From Brasilonema angustatum HA4187-MV1 (GTDB lineage: Bacteria; Cyanobacteriota; Cyanobacteriia; Cyanobacteriales; Nostocaceae): a DNA stretch of 64,000 nucleotides. Position 1 is the stretch's first letter, and every line of letters begins with the position of its first letter. Below are positions 1-11,583 of this stretch, in pieces. The stretch is from assembly GCA_019359695.1 (NCBI GenBank), contig JAHHGV010000017.1, positions 1 to 64,000 on the forward strand, in the 5' to 3' direction. The notes beneath the pieces are model-generated. The model saw nothing but the letters and a program-made list of their open reading frames with translations. It was not told the DNA's origin and ran no database searches. The position numbers and the translations under genes are program-made.

Positions 1-608
<608 letters not shown>

Positions 609-773
609 AGAGGAGTTCCCTAGTGCTCGACCAACCCAAAATTGCCAGGTTAAGGCAAGCAGGAGGAGTAGGGGAAGTAAGGGAAGCAGGGGGAGAGTAA
701 GATTTTTTCTATCATCAACCCGTCAAAGTTAGTGTGGTGGACTACTAGTATTTTCTAGTACAAGGGGTGTGAG

Positions 774-826
774 TTTGTAGTCAGCAATAGGCGTGTTTAA
801 ATAAGCGATAAATCGCTGACTACAAA
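774..826. repeat. Inverted repeat in the vnfDG-vnfK spacer
   Basis: A perfect 12-bp inverted repeat (TTTGTAGTCAGC and GCTGACTACAAA) is separated by 29 bp. It lies in the 432-bp spacer (609-1040) between vnfDG and vnfK. It could form an RNA hairpin that acts as a processing or partial termination site to set subunit ratios, or it may be a small mobile repeat. The rest of the spacer holds no convincing gene. Confidence 0.6.
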
Positions 827-1028
827 CCTCGTAAATTTAGTTTGGTGGATTATGAGCAATTTCTCTCAGTGCCAATTCCACCAAACTCACACAATCACCA
901 ACAAAGAATTCAGGCAAAATTCAATTCTGTACGATCGGGTGGCAAGTTGAGTCCAACCCCCACCGACAAATCTACAGAGTGTTCTAAGTTCTGGTCAAAT
1001 TTCTGCTCCAAATTTCTACACTATTTAG

Positions 1029-2432
<1,404 letters not shown>

Positions 2433-2461
2433 GAGGCTGATAAGGACAATGCAGTTCGGTT

Positions 2462-2547
2462 AAGATCCCCCCGCCTGCGGCGACCCCCTTAAAAAGGGGG
2501 TAAAAGAGGGTTAAAAGCCCCCTTTTTAAGGGGGTTGGGGGGATCTT
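2462..2547. repeat. Palindromic mobile repeat (MITE-like) after vnfK
   Basis: About 86 bp bounded by AAGATCCCCC and GGGGGATCTT, with internal inverted arms CCCCCTTAAAAAGGGGG and CCCCCTTTTTAAGGGGG. The same core appears at 52981-53050, so it is a dispersed family. As RNA it would form a very stable hairpin and could end or attenuate transcription between vnfK and vnfE. Confidence 0.75.
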
Positions 2548-2606
2548 CAAAATATTAAAATGTTAACCGAACCGTATTGACTGATAAAGACACTTGATGA
2601 TTAGCT

Positions 2607-2640
2607 AGATTCCTGACTTCGCAGAAGAAGTCAGGAATCT
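2607..2640. repeat. Hairpin repeat before vnfE
   Basis: A perfect 14-bp inverted repeat (AGATTCCTGACTTC / GAAGTCAGGAATCT) with a 6-base loop, 25 bp upstream of vnfE. Related hairpins with the core ..GACTTC..GAAGTC.. occur at 43621-43654 and 56184-56214, so it belongs to a dispersed family. There is no U-tract, so it is not a classic terminator. Confidence 0.65.
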
Positions 2641-2665
2641 ATCACCCAGAAATTGGAGAGGTATT

Positions 2666-4195
2666 ATGGCTACCAGTATAGATGGAAACGTTGTATTTTA
2701 CGGAAATTTAAGCGAACTGTATCGTTTAGCAAAAGAGGGTAAGATTAAGACTAGCTTACAAGGTAGTCATACCCGTCCCTGCAAATTTTGGACTGCAACG
2801 AAGATTTTAAGTGGGATTAAAAATGCGATCGTAATTTCTCACGGTCCAAGTGGCTGTGCTTATGGAGTCAAGCGAGCATATAAGTTAACCAACAGCCGCA
2901 ATAGTGGTTCCCCTTATGAACCTGTAGTCACTACCAACATGAGTGAGAAATCGGTGATTTTTGGAGGGGAAAAAGAATTACGAGGCGCGATTTTAGAAGT
3001 AGATCAAAAATATAATCCAGATGCGATCGTTGTGGCAACGAGTTGTGCATCTGGAATTATCGGTGACTGTGTTGATGACGTGGTGAGTAAGGCACGCACT
3101 GAAATACAGTCTGAGATCATGACGATACATTGCGAAGGATTCGCAGGGGAGTATCGTAGTGGATTTGATATTGTATTTCGGCAAATCGTAGACTTTATGG
3201 AGCCACCCACTCCAGAACGGAAAGCACAACTTGCTGATGCCGTTAATATTGTGGGTGCAAAGATGGGTCCTGAAAGGACAGAAGTGGAAAGCGATGTCAA
3301 GGAACTGAAACGACTGATTAAAGGAATGGGAGCTAGGGTTCACAGTGTGATTGCTGGGGATTGCACATTAGATGAACTCAAGCAAGCACCGAGTGCGGCA
3401 GTCAACTGTACCTTATGTTTGGATCTTGGCTATACTATCGGCAAAGCCATGTCAGACAAGTTCAGTACTCCGCTGAACTCTACTATCCTTCCTTATGGTA
3501 TTAGCGCTACAGAAAAATGGCTCCAAGGAGCTGCAAAATATTTAGGGATGGAAGAACAGGCGGATGCCTTGATGAAGCAGGAATATGCCGCAATCAAGAC
3601 CGAATTTGAAGAAGCTAAAAAATATATAGAAGGGAAGTTAGCGATTATCGAAGGGCATGATGCTATCAAGTGCTTGTCCATTGCCCATATGTTAGAGCGC
3701 GATTTTGGGATGCGTGCGGTGATCTATAACTTCCATCCCTGGAGCACGGAGGCACGGGAAACCAGTGTAGACTACTTGTTGGAAACTGGGTTAGACCCGG
3801 AAATCTTAATTACCAAGGGGACGCTGGCTTTTGGTAAGTATGAGTCGATGAAGCAAACTGAAGACGAATTACTGAATTTTATTGGTGGTCTTGATGCAGA
3901 TTCGGTGGTATATTTTGGTTCTTCCTTGAGTTTCCCACACATTCCCGTTGTCGATTTAAATGCTATCTTAAATCGTCCTAGATTCGGCTATCGCGGAGCC
4001 TTAAAGGTAGCTAAATGTATTAAAACAGCGCTTCAATACGGGTTTAGACCTCGCAGTTCGTTAACCAAGCAAATGGTATTCCCCAAAAACTCAGGGTTAG
4101 CATCTGCTCAATCACTCACAGGCAAATTAGCCCAAGACTTGCCGGATTGTACTGTATATGCAGAGAAGAGAAAAGGAAAATGTTGTCAGGAATAA
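2666..4195 (+). CDS. vnfE: FeV-cofactor assembly scaffold VnfE
   Basis: VnfE with VnfN forms the scaffold on which the iron-vanadium cofactor is matured before insertion into VnfD, by analogy with NifEN. The 509-residue protein has the NifD/E fold signatures: CKFWTATKILSGIKNA, then HGPSGCAYGVKRAYK, VATSCASGIIGDCVDD with cluster-type Cys, and a late FGYRGALKVAK. It is longer than typical VnfE at the C-terminus, ending in a Cys-containing tail (KRKGKCCQE). A GAGAGG ribosome site precedes the ATG. Its 3' end overlaps vnfN by 16 bp, so the two are translationally coupled. NifE is the only serious alternative; the neighbouring vnfDGK makes VnfE preferred. Confidence 0.92.
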   Translation: MATSIDGNVVFYGNLSELYRLAKEGKIKTSLQGSHTRPCKFWTATKILSGIKNAIVISHGPSGCAYGVKRAYKLTNSRNSGSPYEPVVTTNMSEKSVIFGGEKELRGAILEVDQKYNPDAIVVATSCASGIIGDCVDDVVSKARTEIQSEIMTIHCEGFAGEYRSGFDIVFRQIVDFMEPPTPERKAQLADAVNIVGAKMGPERTEVESDVKELKRLIKGMGARVHSVIAGDCTLDELKQAPSAAVNCTLCLDLGYTIGKAMSDKFSTPLNSTILPYGISATEKWLQGAAKYLGMEEQADALMKQEYAAIKTEFEEAKKYIEGKLAIIEGHDAIKCLSIAHMLERDFGMRAVIYNFHPWSTEARETSVDYLLETGLDPEILITKGTLAFGKYESMKQTEDELLNFIGGLDADSVVYFGSSLSFPHIPVVDLNAILNRPRFGYRGALKVAKCIKTALQYGFRPRSSLTKQMVFPKNSGLASAQSLTGKLAQDLPDCTVYAEKRKGKCCQE

Positions 4196-5595
4196 CAAGT
4201 AAAAACTCTACCGCAGTCAATACAATACCCTTCAACCCACAAGAAGGTAAAATGTCTGCTGGACTATCTTTTGACAATTGTGACCATAGCAAAGACCCAA
4301 TTGTTGGCTGTGCCTTGGAAGGTATTGCAAACATGGTTGCTGGAATGAAAGATGTCAGTATTGTGATTCATTCTCCCCAAGGTTGCGCGTCAACTGTTGC
4401 GGCTGGCTATGATAACCATGAGGTTGATTTTACAAAGCGCAAAGTAGGTTGTACTCGTCTTTTTGAGTCAGACATTGTCATGGGAGCGTCTGATAAACTC
4501 AAAGGTATGATTAAAGAGGCGGATCAATCTTTTCATGCTAAGGTCATGTTTGTCGTTGGCACTTGCGCGGCGGACATTATTGGTGAGGATATTCAGGGTT
4601 TATGCAACAATATTCAGCCACAGGTCAATGCTAAACTTGTTCCTATACTTGCTGGTGGGTTTCGGGGCAATGCTTATGATGGCTTAGAAATGGGATTAGA
4701 GGCTTTACTTCCTTTCATCAAAAAAAGGCAAACCAAGAGGAGGGGGAGAAAGCCAAGGATTGTAAACATCATTGCACCACAGGCAAATGTGAATCCTACT
4801 TGGTGGGCTGATTTGCACTGGGTAACCCAGACGTTAAAATCTTTAAGAATTAAGGTACAAACGGTATTCTCCCACAATACCTCGTTCGCAGAACTGGAAC
4901 AAGCTGGTAACGCAACCGCCAATATTCTTCTTAGTCATGATGTTGGGTATAAGTTTGCTCGGAAAATGCAACAGACTCATGACATTCCCCTCATTCTTGA
5001 TGATATACCTTTACCAATCGGTGTAAAAAACACTACGCGGTGGTTGCAGGCATTGGCGGCACATTTCAAGATAGAAGAAAGAGTAGAACCGCTGATCAAA
5101 CAAGGCGAAGAAATGGTTGTAGATACGCTTCGCCGACGAGCATTAATGATTATTCCCCGATATCGTAACTGTAGAGTTGCCGTATCTACAGATGGGACGC
5201 TTGGTATCGGACTGGTGAGAATGCTCTTTGAAGAGTTGGAAATGATTCCAGAAGTTTTGTTGTTTCGCTCAGCAATGCGTGAATCTCGCCCAATTCTGGA
5301 GCAAGAATTGCAAAGCCTTGGTCTTTCTCCTAGCGTGGTATTTTCTGCCGATGGATATCAAATAAAACAAGCCTTAACAGAGATTGATACTGATGCTGTT
5401 TTTGGCTCGGCATGGGAAAAATACATAGCAGAAGAACTAGGAATCCAAATCTCTTTTGATGTATTCAGCCCTACTAACAGAGAGACTTATCTTGACAAGC
5501 CATATTTTGGCTATGAAGGAATGATCAATATGATGGAAGTGGTTGCCAACGATTGGGATAGAGCTTTTCGTTCAAAACATATCCATTGGACTTAG
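4180..5595 (+). CDS. vnfN: FeV-cofactor assembly scaffold VnfN
   Basis: This is the partner of VnfE in the cofactor scaffold, of the NifK/NifN fold. Signatures seen include HSKDPIVGCALEGIANM, IHSPQGCASTVAAGYDN, VGTCAADIIGEDIQG and the C-terminal FGYEGMINMMEVVAND. The ATG at 4180 is preferred (471 residues): it follows a purine-rich AGAGAAGAGAAAAGGAAA site and overlaps the vnfE stop. An upstream TTG at 4147 and a downstream ATG at 4252 are less likely. It ends the vnf group in this window; no vnfH or vanadate transporter (vup) genes are seen here. Confidence 0.92.
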   Translation: MLSGITSKNSTAVNTIPFNPQEGKMSAGLSFDNCDHSKDPIVGCALEGIANMVAGMKDVSIVIHSPQGCASTVAAGYDNHEVDFTKRKVGCTRLFESDIVMGASDKLKGMIKEADQSFHAKVMFVVGTCAADIIGEDIQGLCNNIQPQVNAKLVPILAGGFRGNAYDGLEMGLEALLPFIKKRQTKRRGRKPRIVNIIAPQANVNPTWWADLHWVTQTLKSLRIKVQTVFSHNTSFAELEQAGNATANILLSHDVGYKFARKMQQTHDIPLILDDIPLPIGVKNTTRWLQALAAHFKIEERVEPLIKQGEEMVVDTLRRRALMIIPRYRNCRVAVSTDGTLGIGLVRMLFEELEMIPEVLLFRSAMRESRPILEQELQSLGLSPSVVFSADGYQIKQALTEIDTDAVFGSAWEKYIAEELGIQISFDVFSPTNRETYLDKPYFGYEGMINMMEVVANDWDRAFRSKHIHWT

Positions 5596-5717
5596 AGGAA
5601 GGGCGATCGCTCTTCGGTAATCATGAAAAGGCGATCGCGTAACTATTCCTTATAGTCAGCAATGCTACCCGCGCCATCAAGCGAAACCGATAGCCGTTTA
5701 TCTTCAATATCCTTTCC

Positions 5718-5843
5718 TTACTTGAGTAAAGATAAGCATTCCTCGGCGCTCAAAAGAGCCAAATATTTCTGGAACCGGGCAGAGTCTTTCTCGTAGATCC
5801 CGTCACTTAGATAGGTAGTATTTACAAGCTCCAAACGCTCCAT
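5718..5843 (-). CDS. Possible small ORF or gene remnant (41 aa) in the vnfN downstream spacer
   Basis: The 428-bp spacer 5596-6023 has no obvious gene, but the minus strand carries a 41-codon ORF starting MERLELVNTTYLSDGIYEKD and ending AEECLSLLK. Its composition looks protein-like (amphipathic, few rare residues), and the frame is open for ten codons upstream of the ATG. I do not recognise the family. It may be a small protein or the 3' end of a decayed gene. No ribosome site is obvious. Confidence 0.3.
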   Translation of the reverse strand: MERLELVNTTYLSDGIYEKDSARFQKYLALLSAEECLSLLK

Positions 5844-6023
5844 ATCCTTGATCGAATCAAACCTCCGGATTTACTTTGCGGAAGTGCGGGAAATTTTTTT
5901 TCCAGAAAATTTAGTAGGACGTTCTGGCTGATTGCCGTGTATTCAATCAACAGCAAAGGCACTGATGTAGCAACTTACACTGTATATTTTTAGTAAGGAC
6001 GCGGTGCAGATGAGGGCTACAAT

Positions 6024-8615
6024 ATGGTCAGAAAAAAATATAGATTCCGCAGAATCAAACGCCTTTTAAGTGTACTGCTGCTATGTGCTATGTTCTTGGG
6101 CGCGGGATTATTGCCACCGACTTTCGCACATGTGACGGAGAGAAACTCAACCGTTCAAGCCTTACCCAATGCCCAAAACTTGCTTGAACAAGGCAGAAAA
6201 CTTTATGAAGCTGAACGGTTTGCCCAAGCAATTGCAATATGGCAACAGGCTATCTCTGCATTCAAAGCTAATGGGGATGAACTCAGACAAGCAATAATAC
6301 TAGGCAATCTATCATTAGCTTATCAGCAACTTGGACAATGGACTGATGCAGAAAGTGCAATCGCCCAAAGTCTCAATCTCTTAAAAACCTCACCAAATAT
6401 AAACACAAAAGAGCACTCCCAAATCCTAGCGCAAGTCCTAGATATCCAAGGTCGTCTGCAATTGGCTCTTTCCAAAGCTGAAGATGCCCTAAATACTTGG
6501 CGAGTATCAGTTGACATTTATAAAAAAATAGGAGATTATAGCGCAGTTATTCGTAACCACATTAACCAAGCGCAAGCTTTGCAAGCTTTAGGGTTGTATC
6601 GTCAAGCCGAGAAGACATTAAAAGAAAGTACCAAGACTCTGCAAAGTCAACCCAACTCGCCTCTTAAAGTCACAGGACTGCGTAGCCTCGGCAACGTCCT
6701 GCAAGTCACGGGAGATTTAGAAACATCTTGGCAGATATTGCAGCAAAGTCTAGAAGTCGCTGACTCATTGCCAGATCAGCAAGCAATAGGTGATATTCTA
6801 GTTAGTCTAGGCAACACAGCTCGTGCCTTACAGCGTACGCAAGAAGCGATAGATTTTTATCAAAAAGCTGCCAAAACTGCCACCTCACCTACTACGCGCA
6901 TCCAAGCTCAAGTCAATCAACTAAGACTACTTCTGGAAACCAAGAAATTCAAAACTTTCCAAGCCTTGTCGTCCCAAATCCAAACTCAACTTAGCGACTT
7001 ACCCCCCAGCCGTACAGCAATTTCTGCTCGCATCAACTTTGCTCAGAGTCTAACACGATTCAAACAAGATACAACCGCAGACACTCCCGAATGGTTGGAT
7101 ATTGCCCAACTCCTGTCAACTGCTATCCAGCAAGCGAGAAGCTTGCAAGACAAACGTACAGAATCTTATGCTCTTGGTGTTCTAGCAGGAGTGTACGAAC
7201 AAACCCAACAGAAGTCTGATGCCCAAAATCTCACCCAGCAAGCCTTGCTGATTGCTCAAGCTATTGATGCTAAAGATATTACCTATCAATGGCAATGGCA
7301 ACTGGGACGTTTGCTGAAAGCTAAAGGAGATATAAAAGGGGCTACCGTCGCTTACACAGAAGCAGTTAACAACCTGCAAGACTTACGTAACGACTTAGTT
7401 GCTGTCAATCCTGAAGTGAAATTTTCCTTTCGGTATGAAGTTGAACCTGTATATCGGGAGCTAGTAGAATTACTTTTGCAACCTGAAGGAAATTCCCAAC
7501 CTAGTCAAGAAAATATCAAAAAAGCTAGCCAAACAATAGAATTACTGCAAATAGCAGAACTTGACAACTTTTTTCGCAACACCTGTTTAAATGCTCGGAT
7601 TCAAAGTAAAAAAGAAGACCAAATAGCAGCAGCAGTCATTTATCCTTTCATTTTGTCAGACCGATTAGAGGTTATCCTCAAGTTACCGCAAAAGGGCTGG
7701 CTGCACTATGCTACTCCTGTAGATGAAAAAGAAGTGCAAAGTACTTTAAAACAACTACAGGAAAATTTAACCAAGCCCCACACACTGCGACAGGTTCAAC
7801 TCTTATCCCAAAAAGTCTACAACTGGCTGATTAAACCGGCTGACTCTGACTTAGCCAACAGTAAAACCACGACTTTGGTGTTTGTGCCAGATGGTTCCTT
7901 GCGGAATATCCCAATGGCGGCTCTCTACGACGGCAAACAGTATTTGATTGAGAAGTATAGCATTGCACTGACCCCCGGTTTGCAACTGATTTCACCCAAA
8001 CCATTGCGCAAAGGATTAAAGACAATAGCCGCAGGATTGTCTGAACCACGTTCCGGATTTGATGCACTGCTCAACGTGAAGCGTGAATTAAACGAAATCC
8101 GCTCTCAAGTACCCAGCAGCATACTTCTCAATCAAGAATTTACTAGCACGGCTTTGCAAAACAAACTTAATTCTTTACCATTCCCAGTCGTTCATCTTGC
8201 AACTCATGGTCAATTTAGCTCTAAAGCTGAGGAGACATTTATTGTCGCTTGGGATGAACGCATTTATGTTAAGGATTTGAATAAGTTAGTGCAAACTGTA
8301 GAGTTAAACAGACCTGAAGCTATTGAATTACTTATCCTGAGTGCTTGTCAAACAGCTACTGGGGATGAGCGATCTGGATTGGGAATTGCTGGTGTCGCTT
8401 TTCAAGCGGGAGCACGTAGTACCATCGCTTCCCTGTGGAACTTAGATGATGAGTCTACTGCTGTGTTGATGAGTAAATTTTACCAAGAATTAGCAAACAA
8501 GAAACTCACGAAAGCCGAGGCGCTTCGTCGCGCCCAGTTAGCTCTTTTACAAAATCCTAAGTATAAGCGTCCTATGTATTGGGCACCTTACGTTCTGTTA
8601 GGTAATTGGATGTAA
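6024..8615 (+). CDS. Secreted TPR-CHAT domain protein (caspase-like peptidase fold)
   Basis: The 863-residue protein starts with a basic stretch and hydrophobic signal (RLLSVLLLCAMFLGAGLL, ~13-30), so it is probably exported. Residues ~45-470 are TPR-like helical repeats (ALPNAQNLLEQGRKLYEAE and further copies). The last ~330 residues form a CHAT domain (caspase HetF associated with TPRs). The expected dyad is present: His ~728 in HLATHGQFSS and Cys ~775 in LSACQTATGD. It ends in the usual MYWAPYVLLGNW motif. CHAT proteins are clan CD peptidases; in cyanobacteria this architecture often sits beside haemagglutinin-type secreted proteins, as here with the next gene. The substrate is unknown. 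Domain assignment is firm, function is inferred. Confidence 0.88.
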   Translation: MVRKKYRFRRIKRLLSVLLLCAMFLGAGLLPPTFAHVTERNSTVQALPNAQNLLEQGRKLYEAERFAQAIAIWQQAISAFKANGDELRQAIILGNLSLAYQQLGQWTDAESAIAQSLNLLKTSPNINTKEHSQILAQVLDIQGRLQLALSKAEDALNTWRVSVDIYKKIGDYSAVIRNHINQAQALQALGLYRQAEKTLKESTKTLQSQPNSPLKVTGLRSLGNVLQVTGDLETSWQILQQSLEVADSLPDQQAIGDILVSLGNTARALQRTQEAIDFYQKAAKTATSPTTRIQAQVNQLRLLLETKKFKTFQALSSQIQTQLSDLPPSRTAISARINFAQSLTRFKQDTTADTPEWLDIAQLLSTAIQQARSLQDKRTESYALGVLAGVYEQTQQKSDAQNLTQQALLIAQAIDAKDITYQWQWQLGRLLKAKGDIKGATVAYTEAVNNLQDLRNDLVAVNPEVKFSFRYEVEPVYRELVELLLQPEGNSQPSQENIKKASQTIELLQIAELDNFFRNTCLNARIQSKKEDQIAAAVIYPFILSDRLEVILKLPQKGWLHYATPVDEKEVQSTLKQLQENLTKPHTLRQVQLLSQKVYNWLIKPADSDLANSKTTTLVFVPDGSLRNIPMAALYDGKQYLIEKYSIALTPGLQLISPKPLRKGLKTIAAGLSEPRSGFDALLNVKRELNEIRSQVPSSILLNQEFTSTALQNKLNSLPFPVVHLATHGQFSSKAEETFIVAWDERIYVKDLNKLVQTVELNRPEAIELLILSACQTATGDERSGLGIAGVAFQAGARSTIASLWNLDDESTAVLMSKFYQELANKKLTKAEALRRAQLALLQNPKYKRPMYWAPYVLLGNWM

Positions 8616-8853
8616 TATTATGTGTAGTTGAATAACCGTAGATGGAAACGGCGTGAGCACTAGTGCTAAATTTCGTGTCTGTGTGGCAAAAGATTGATGA
8701 ATTTTTGTAAAGAAATAGCGGATTTTGTGTAAAATTTGTGTGCTTGAATAGAAAATTGGGCAGAGGTGACTTTCACGACCAGTAGATGTGACTGATTTGA
8801 TACTGATGCAGCGTAATCGTTGGAGAGCGACTGCTGTTTTCTTGGGGGGTGCA

Positions 8854-11580
8854 ATGTTGGAAATAAGTACTCGTTGGGGCGTTTTGTTAGGGATTGCGAT
8901 TGGTGGTGTGTTTTCTTTGTTTGGAGATTGTGCAGTAGCTCAAGTTATTCCTGATGGCACTTTGCCTAATAACTCTAGTGTCCAAAGAGAGGGAAACACC
9001 TTCAATATCACTGGAGGAACCCAAGCTGGTGGCAACTTATTTCACAGCTTTCGGGAGTTTTCTATTTCTACTGGCGGTACTGCTTTTTTTAATAATGGTG
9101 CGGACATTCAGAATATTATCAGTCGGGTAACGGGTGGATCAGCATCTAATATTGATGGGTTGATTCGTGCGTCGGGTACGGCTAATCTGTTTTTGATTAA
9201 TCCGTCGGGGATTATATTTGGACAGAATGCGCGGTTGGATATTGGCGGTTCGTTTGTAGCAAGTACTGCTAGTGGCTTGAAATTTGCGGATGGCTTCGAG
9301 TTCAGCGCTACGGCACCTCAAGGAACACCCTTGTTGACTATCAATGTGCCCATTGGTTTGCAATATGGGAGGAGTGCGGGGAGCATGCGAAATCAATCTC
9401 AGGCAACCAATACTAGCGGTGTCCCTGTTGGTTTACAGGTAAAGCCTGGTAAAACTTTGGCGCTAGTGGGTGGCGATGTCAGCTTAAATGGCGGAATTTT
9501 ATTTGCGCCGGGTGGTCGAATCGAGTTGGGAGGTATAGTAGGACAGGGAACGGTAGATCTGAATATAAATGGCAGTAACCTGTGGCTAAATTTTTCTAAT
9601 AGTGTAGCGCGAGCCAACGTATCCCTTGACAATGGCGCTGTAGTGAATGTACGTGCTGGCGGTGGCGGGAGTATTGCCATCAACGCCCGAAACCTAGAGG
9701 TTTTCCAAGGAAGTCAAGTGCGGGCGGGGATAGCGTCAGGGCAAGGGGTACCTGACACCAAAGTAGGAGATATTGAAATTAATGCAACACAGGCAATTAC
9801 CCTTACTGATGATACTGGAAGAGGAAGCTTTATTTCTAATAACGTGGAAAGTAACGCAAAAGGCAACGGAGGTGATATCCACATCTCCACGGGGTCGCTC
9901 TCTGTAAGCAGTGGCGCTCAACTATATGCTGGCGCTTCTGGACAAGGAGATGCGGGCAGCGTGACCATTAATGTCCGCGATACAGCCTCTTTTGATGGAG
10001 AGCGCCCAGGCTCTCCTTACTTAGTCAGTGGTGCATCCAGCAGAGTGGAAAGAACCGGCAGGGGTCAGGCGGGTAACGTCAATCTCCAAGCGGGGTCGCT
10101 GAGACTAACCAATGGCGCTGTACTCGAGTCCAGTACCTCAGGACGAGGAAATGCAGGTAGTGTAAATATTAACGCCCGTGATATTGTCTTCGATGGGCAG
10201 ACTACCAATGGTTCCACCAGTAGTGGTGCATACAGCCGAGTAGAAACTGTTTACCAACAAGGTGTTGGTCAGGGGGGTAATATCAAGATTAAAGCTGATT
10301 CACTGAGAGTCACCAATGGTGCTGTCATAACTACTAGCACCGACGGACAGGGGAATGCGGGAAAAGTGCTCATTAACGCCCGCGATATCGTCTTTGATGG
10401 GATGGGTACCTTAGTTGAAAATTTCAGACAATCCAGTGGTGCCTTCAGCGCTGTAAAAAAGAATGGTGTGGGTCAGGCAGGTAGTGTTGATATCAAAGCT
10501 GATTTGCTGAGAGTCACCAATGGTGCTGTCATAACTACCAGCACCGAGGGACAGGGGAATGCGGGAAAAGTGCTCATTAACGCCCGCGATATCGTCTTGG
10601 ATGAGGTGGGTAGCAATGGATTCTCTAGTGGGATCTTCAGCACAGTGGACAAGAAAGCTGTGGGCAATGGTGGTCGCATTGACATCACCACCGAGTCGCT
10701 TAGAGTGACTAATGGTGCTGAACTGGCTGTCAGCAGTCAAGGGAATAATAACGCGGCAGGCAATATAAAAGTTGGAGCACGCTCTATTCAGCTAGACAAC
10801 CAAGGTGCTATCGTAGCTGAAACTGCATCAGGTAAAGGTGGCGATATTACCCTACAAAATCTGGACTTATTGCTGATGCGTCACGACAGTCAGATATCCA
10901 CCTCCGCAGGTACCGCACAACAACCAGGAGACAGTGGCAACATCACCATCAATGCTCCTAATGGTTTCATCGTCGCCGTACCAGGTGAAAATAGTGATAT
11001 CACTGCTAATGCATTTGAGGGCAGTGGTGGGAGAATCACGATTAAAGCTACTGATATTTTTGGCATCGCACCCCTAACTCGGCAAGAGCTTGAGAGGTTG
11101 CGTCCTGATTTAAACCCCAGTCAATTACCAACAAATGACATCATTGCCATTTCACAAACAAATCCTTCTCTAAGTGGCACGGTGCAAATTAACACACCAG
11201 ATATTGATCCCAACAGCGGCTTAGTCAACTTGCCCTCAGTACCAGTTGACACCAAATTAGCCCAAAGCTGTACTGCGGGTAGCCCTATAGCTAAAAGCCA
11301 ATTTACTATCACCGGACGCGGCGGCTTGCCCTCCAACCCAGGCGAACTCCTCAACACTGATGCAGTTCAAGTAGACTTAATTACTCTCAATCCCAAAAGT
11401 GATAACCGCAAGAGTCCAACTGTTACCAGCAAAACAACTACCACCACACCAGAACCCATTATAGAAGCGAGTGGTTGGATAATAAACGAAAAAGGGGAAG
11501 TCGTCCTCATAGCAAATTCTCCTACCACGCCCCATAGTCCTTGGTATAACCAGCCAAATTGCAAAGCAAATCAGCACTGA
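8854..11580 (+). CDS. Filamentous haemagglutinin N-terminal (TPS) domain exoprotein
   Basis: A large secreted beta-helix protein. After a signal peptide ending near CAVAQ comes the two-partner-secretion domain (VIPDGTLPNNSSV, NLFHSFREFSI, ANLFLINPSGIIFGQNARLD). Degenerate parallel beta-helix repeats follow, of the type GNGGDIHISTGSLSVSSGA and GNAGKVLINARDIVFDG. The C-terminal ~90 residues are rich in Thr and Pro, with a Cys in SCTAGSP. The ATG at 8854 is chosen because a G-rich site (GGGGGG) lies just upstream and it gives a compact signal peptide; the frame is open back to GTG 8788. It is presumably exported by a TpsB transporter, which is not in this window. The preceding TPR-CHAT gene and following DUF928 gene are common companions of this family in cyanobacteria. 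Confidence 0.88.
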   Translation: MLEISTRWGVLLGIAIGGVFSLFGDCAVAQVIPDGTLPNNSSVQREGNTFNITGGTQAGGNLFHSFREFSISTGGTAFFNNGADIQNIISRVTGGSASNIDGLIRASGTANLFLINPSGIIFGQNARLDIGGSFVASTASGLKFADGFEFSATAPQGTPLLTINVPIGLQYGRSAGSMRNQSQATNTSGVPVGLQVKPGKTLALVGGDVSLNGGILFAPGGRIELGGIVGQGTVDLNINGSNLWLNFSNSVARANVSLDNGAVVNVRAGGGGSIAINARNLEVFQGSQVRAGIASGQGVPDTKVGDIEINATQAITLTDDTGRGSFISNNVESNAKGNGGDIHISTGSLSVSSGAQLYAGASGQGDAGSVTINVRDTASFDGERPGSPYLVSGASSRVERTGRGQAGNVNLQAGSLRLTNGAVLESSTSGRGNAGSVNINARDIVFDGQTTNGSTSSGAYSRVETVYQQGVGQGGNIKIKADSLRVTNGAVITTSTDGQGNAGKVLINARDIVFDGMGTLVENFRQSSGAFSAVKKNGVGQAGSVDIKADLLRVTNGAVITTSTEGQGNAGKVLINARDIVLDEVGSNGFSSGIFSTVDKKAVGNGGRIDITTESLRVTNGAELAVSSQGNNNAAGNIKVGARSIQLDNQGAIVAETASGKGGDITLQNLDLLLMRHDSQISTSAGTAQQPGDSGNITINAPNGFIVAVPGENSDITANAFEGSGGRITIKATDIFGIAPLTRQELERLRPDLNPSQLPTNDIIAISQTNPSLSGTVQINTPDIDPNSGLVNLPSVPVDTKLAQSCTAGSPIAKSQFTITGRGGLPSNPGELLNTDAVQVDLITLNPKSDNRKSPTVTSKTTTTTPEPIIEASGWIINEKGEVVLIANSPTTPHSPWYNQPNCKANQH

Positions 11581-11583
11581 ACT

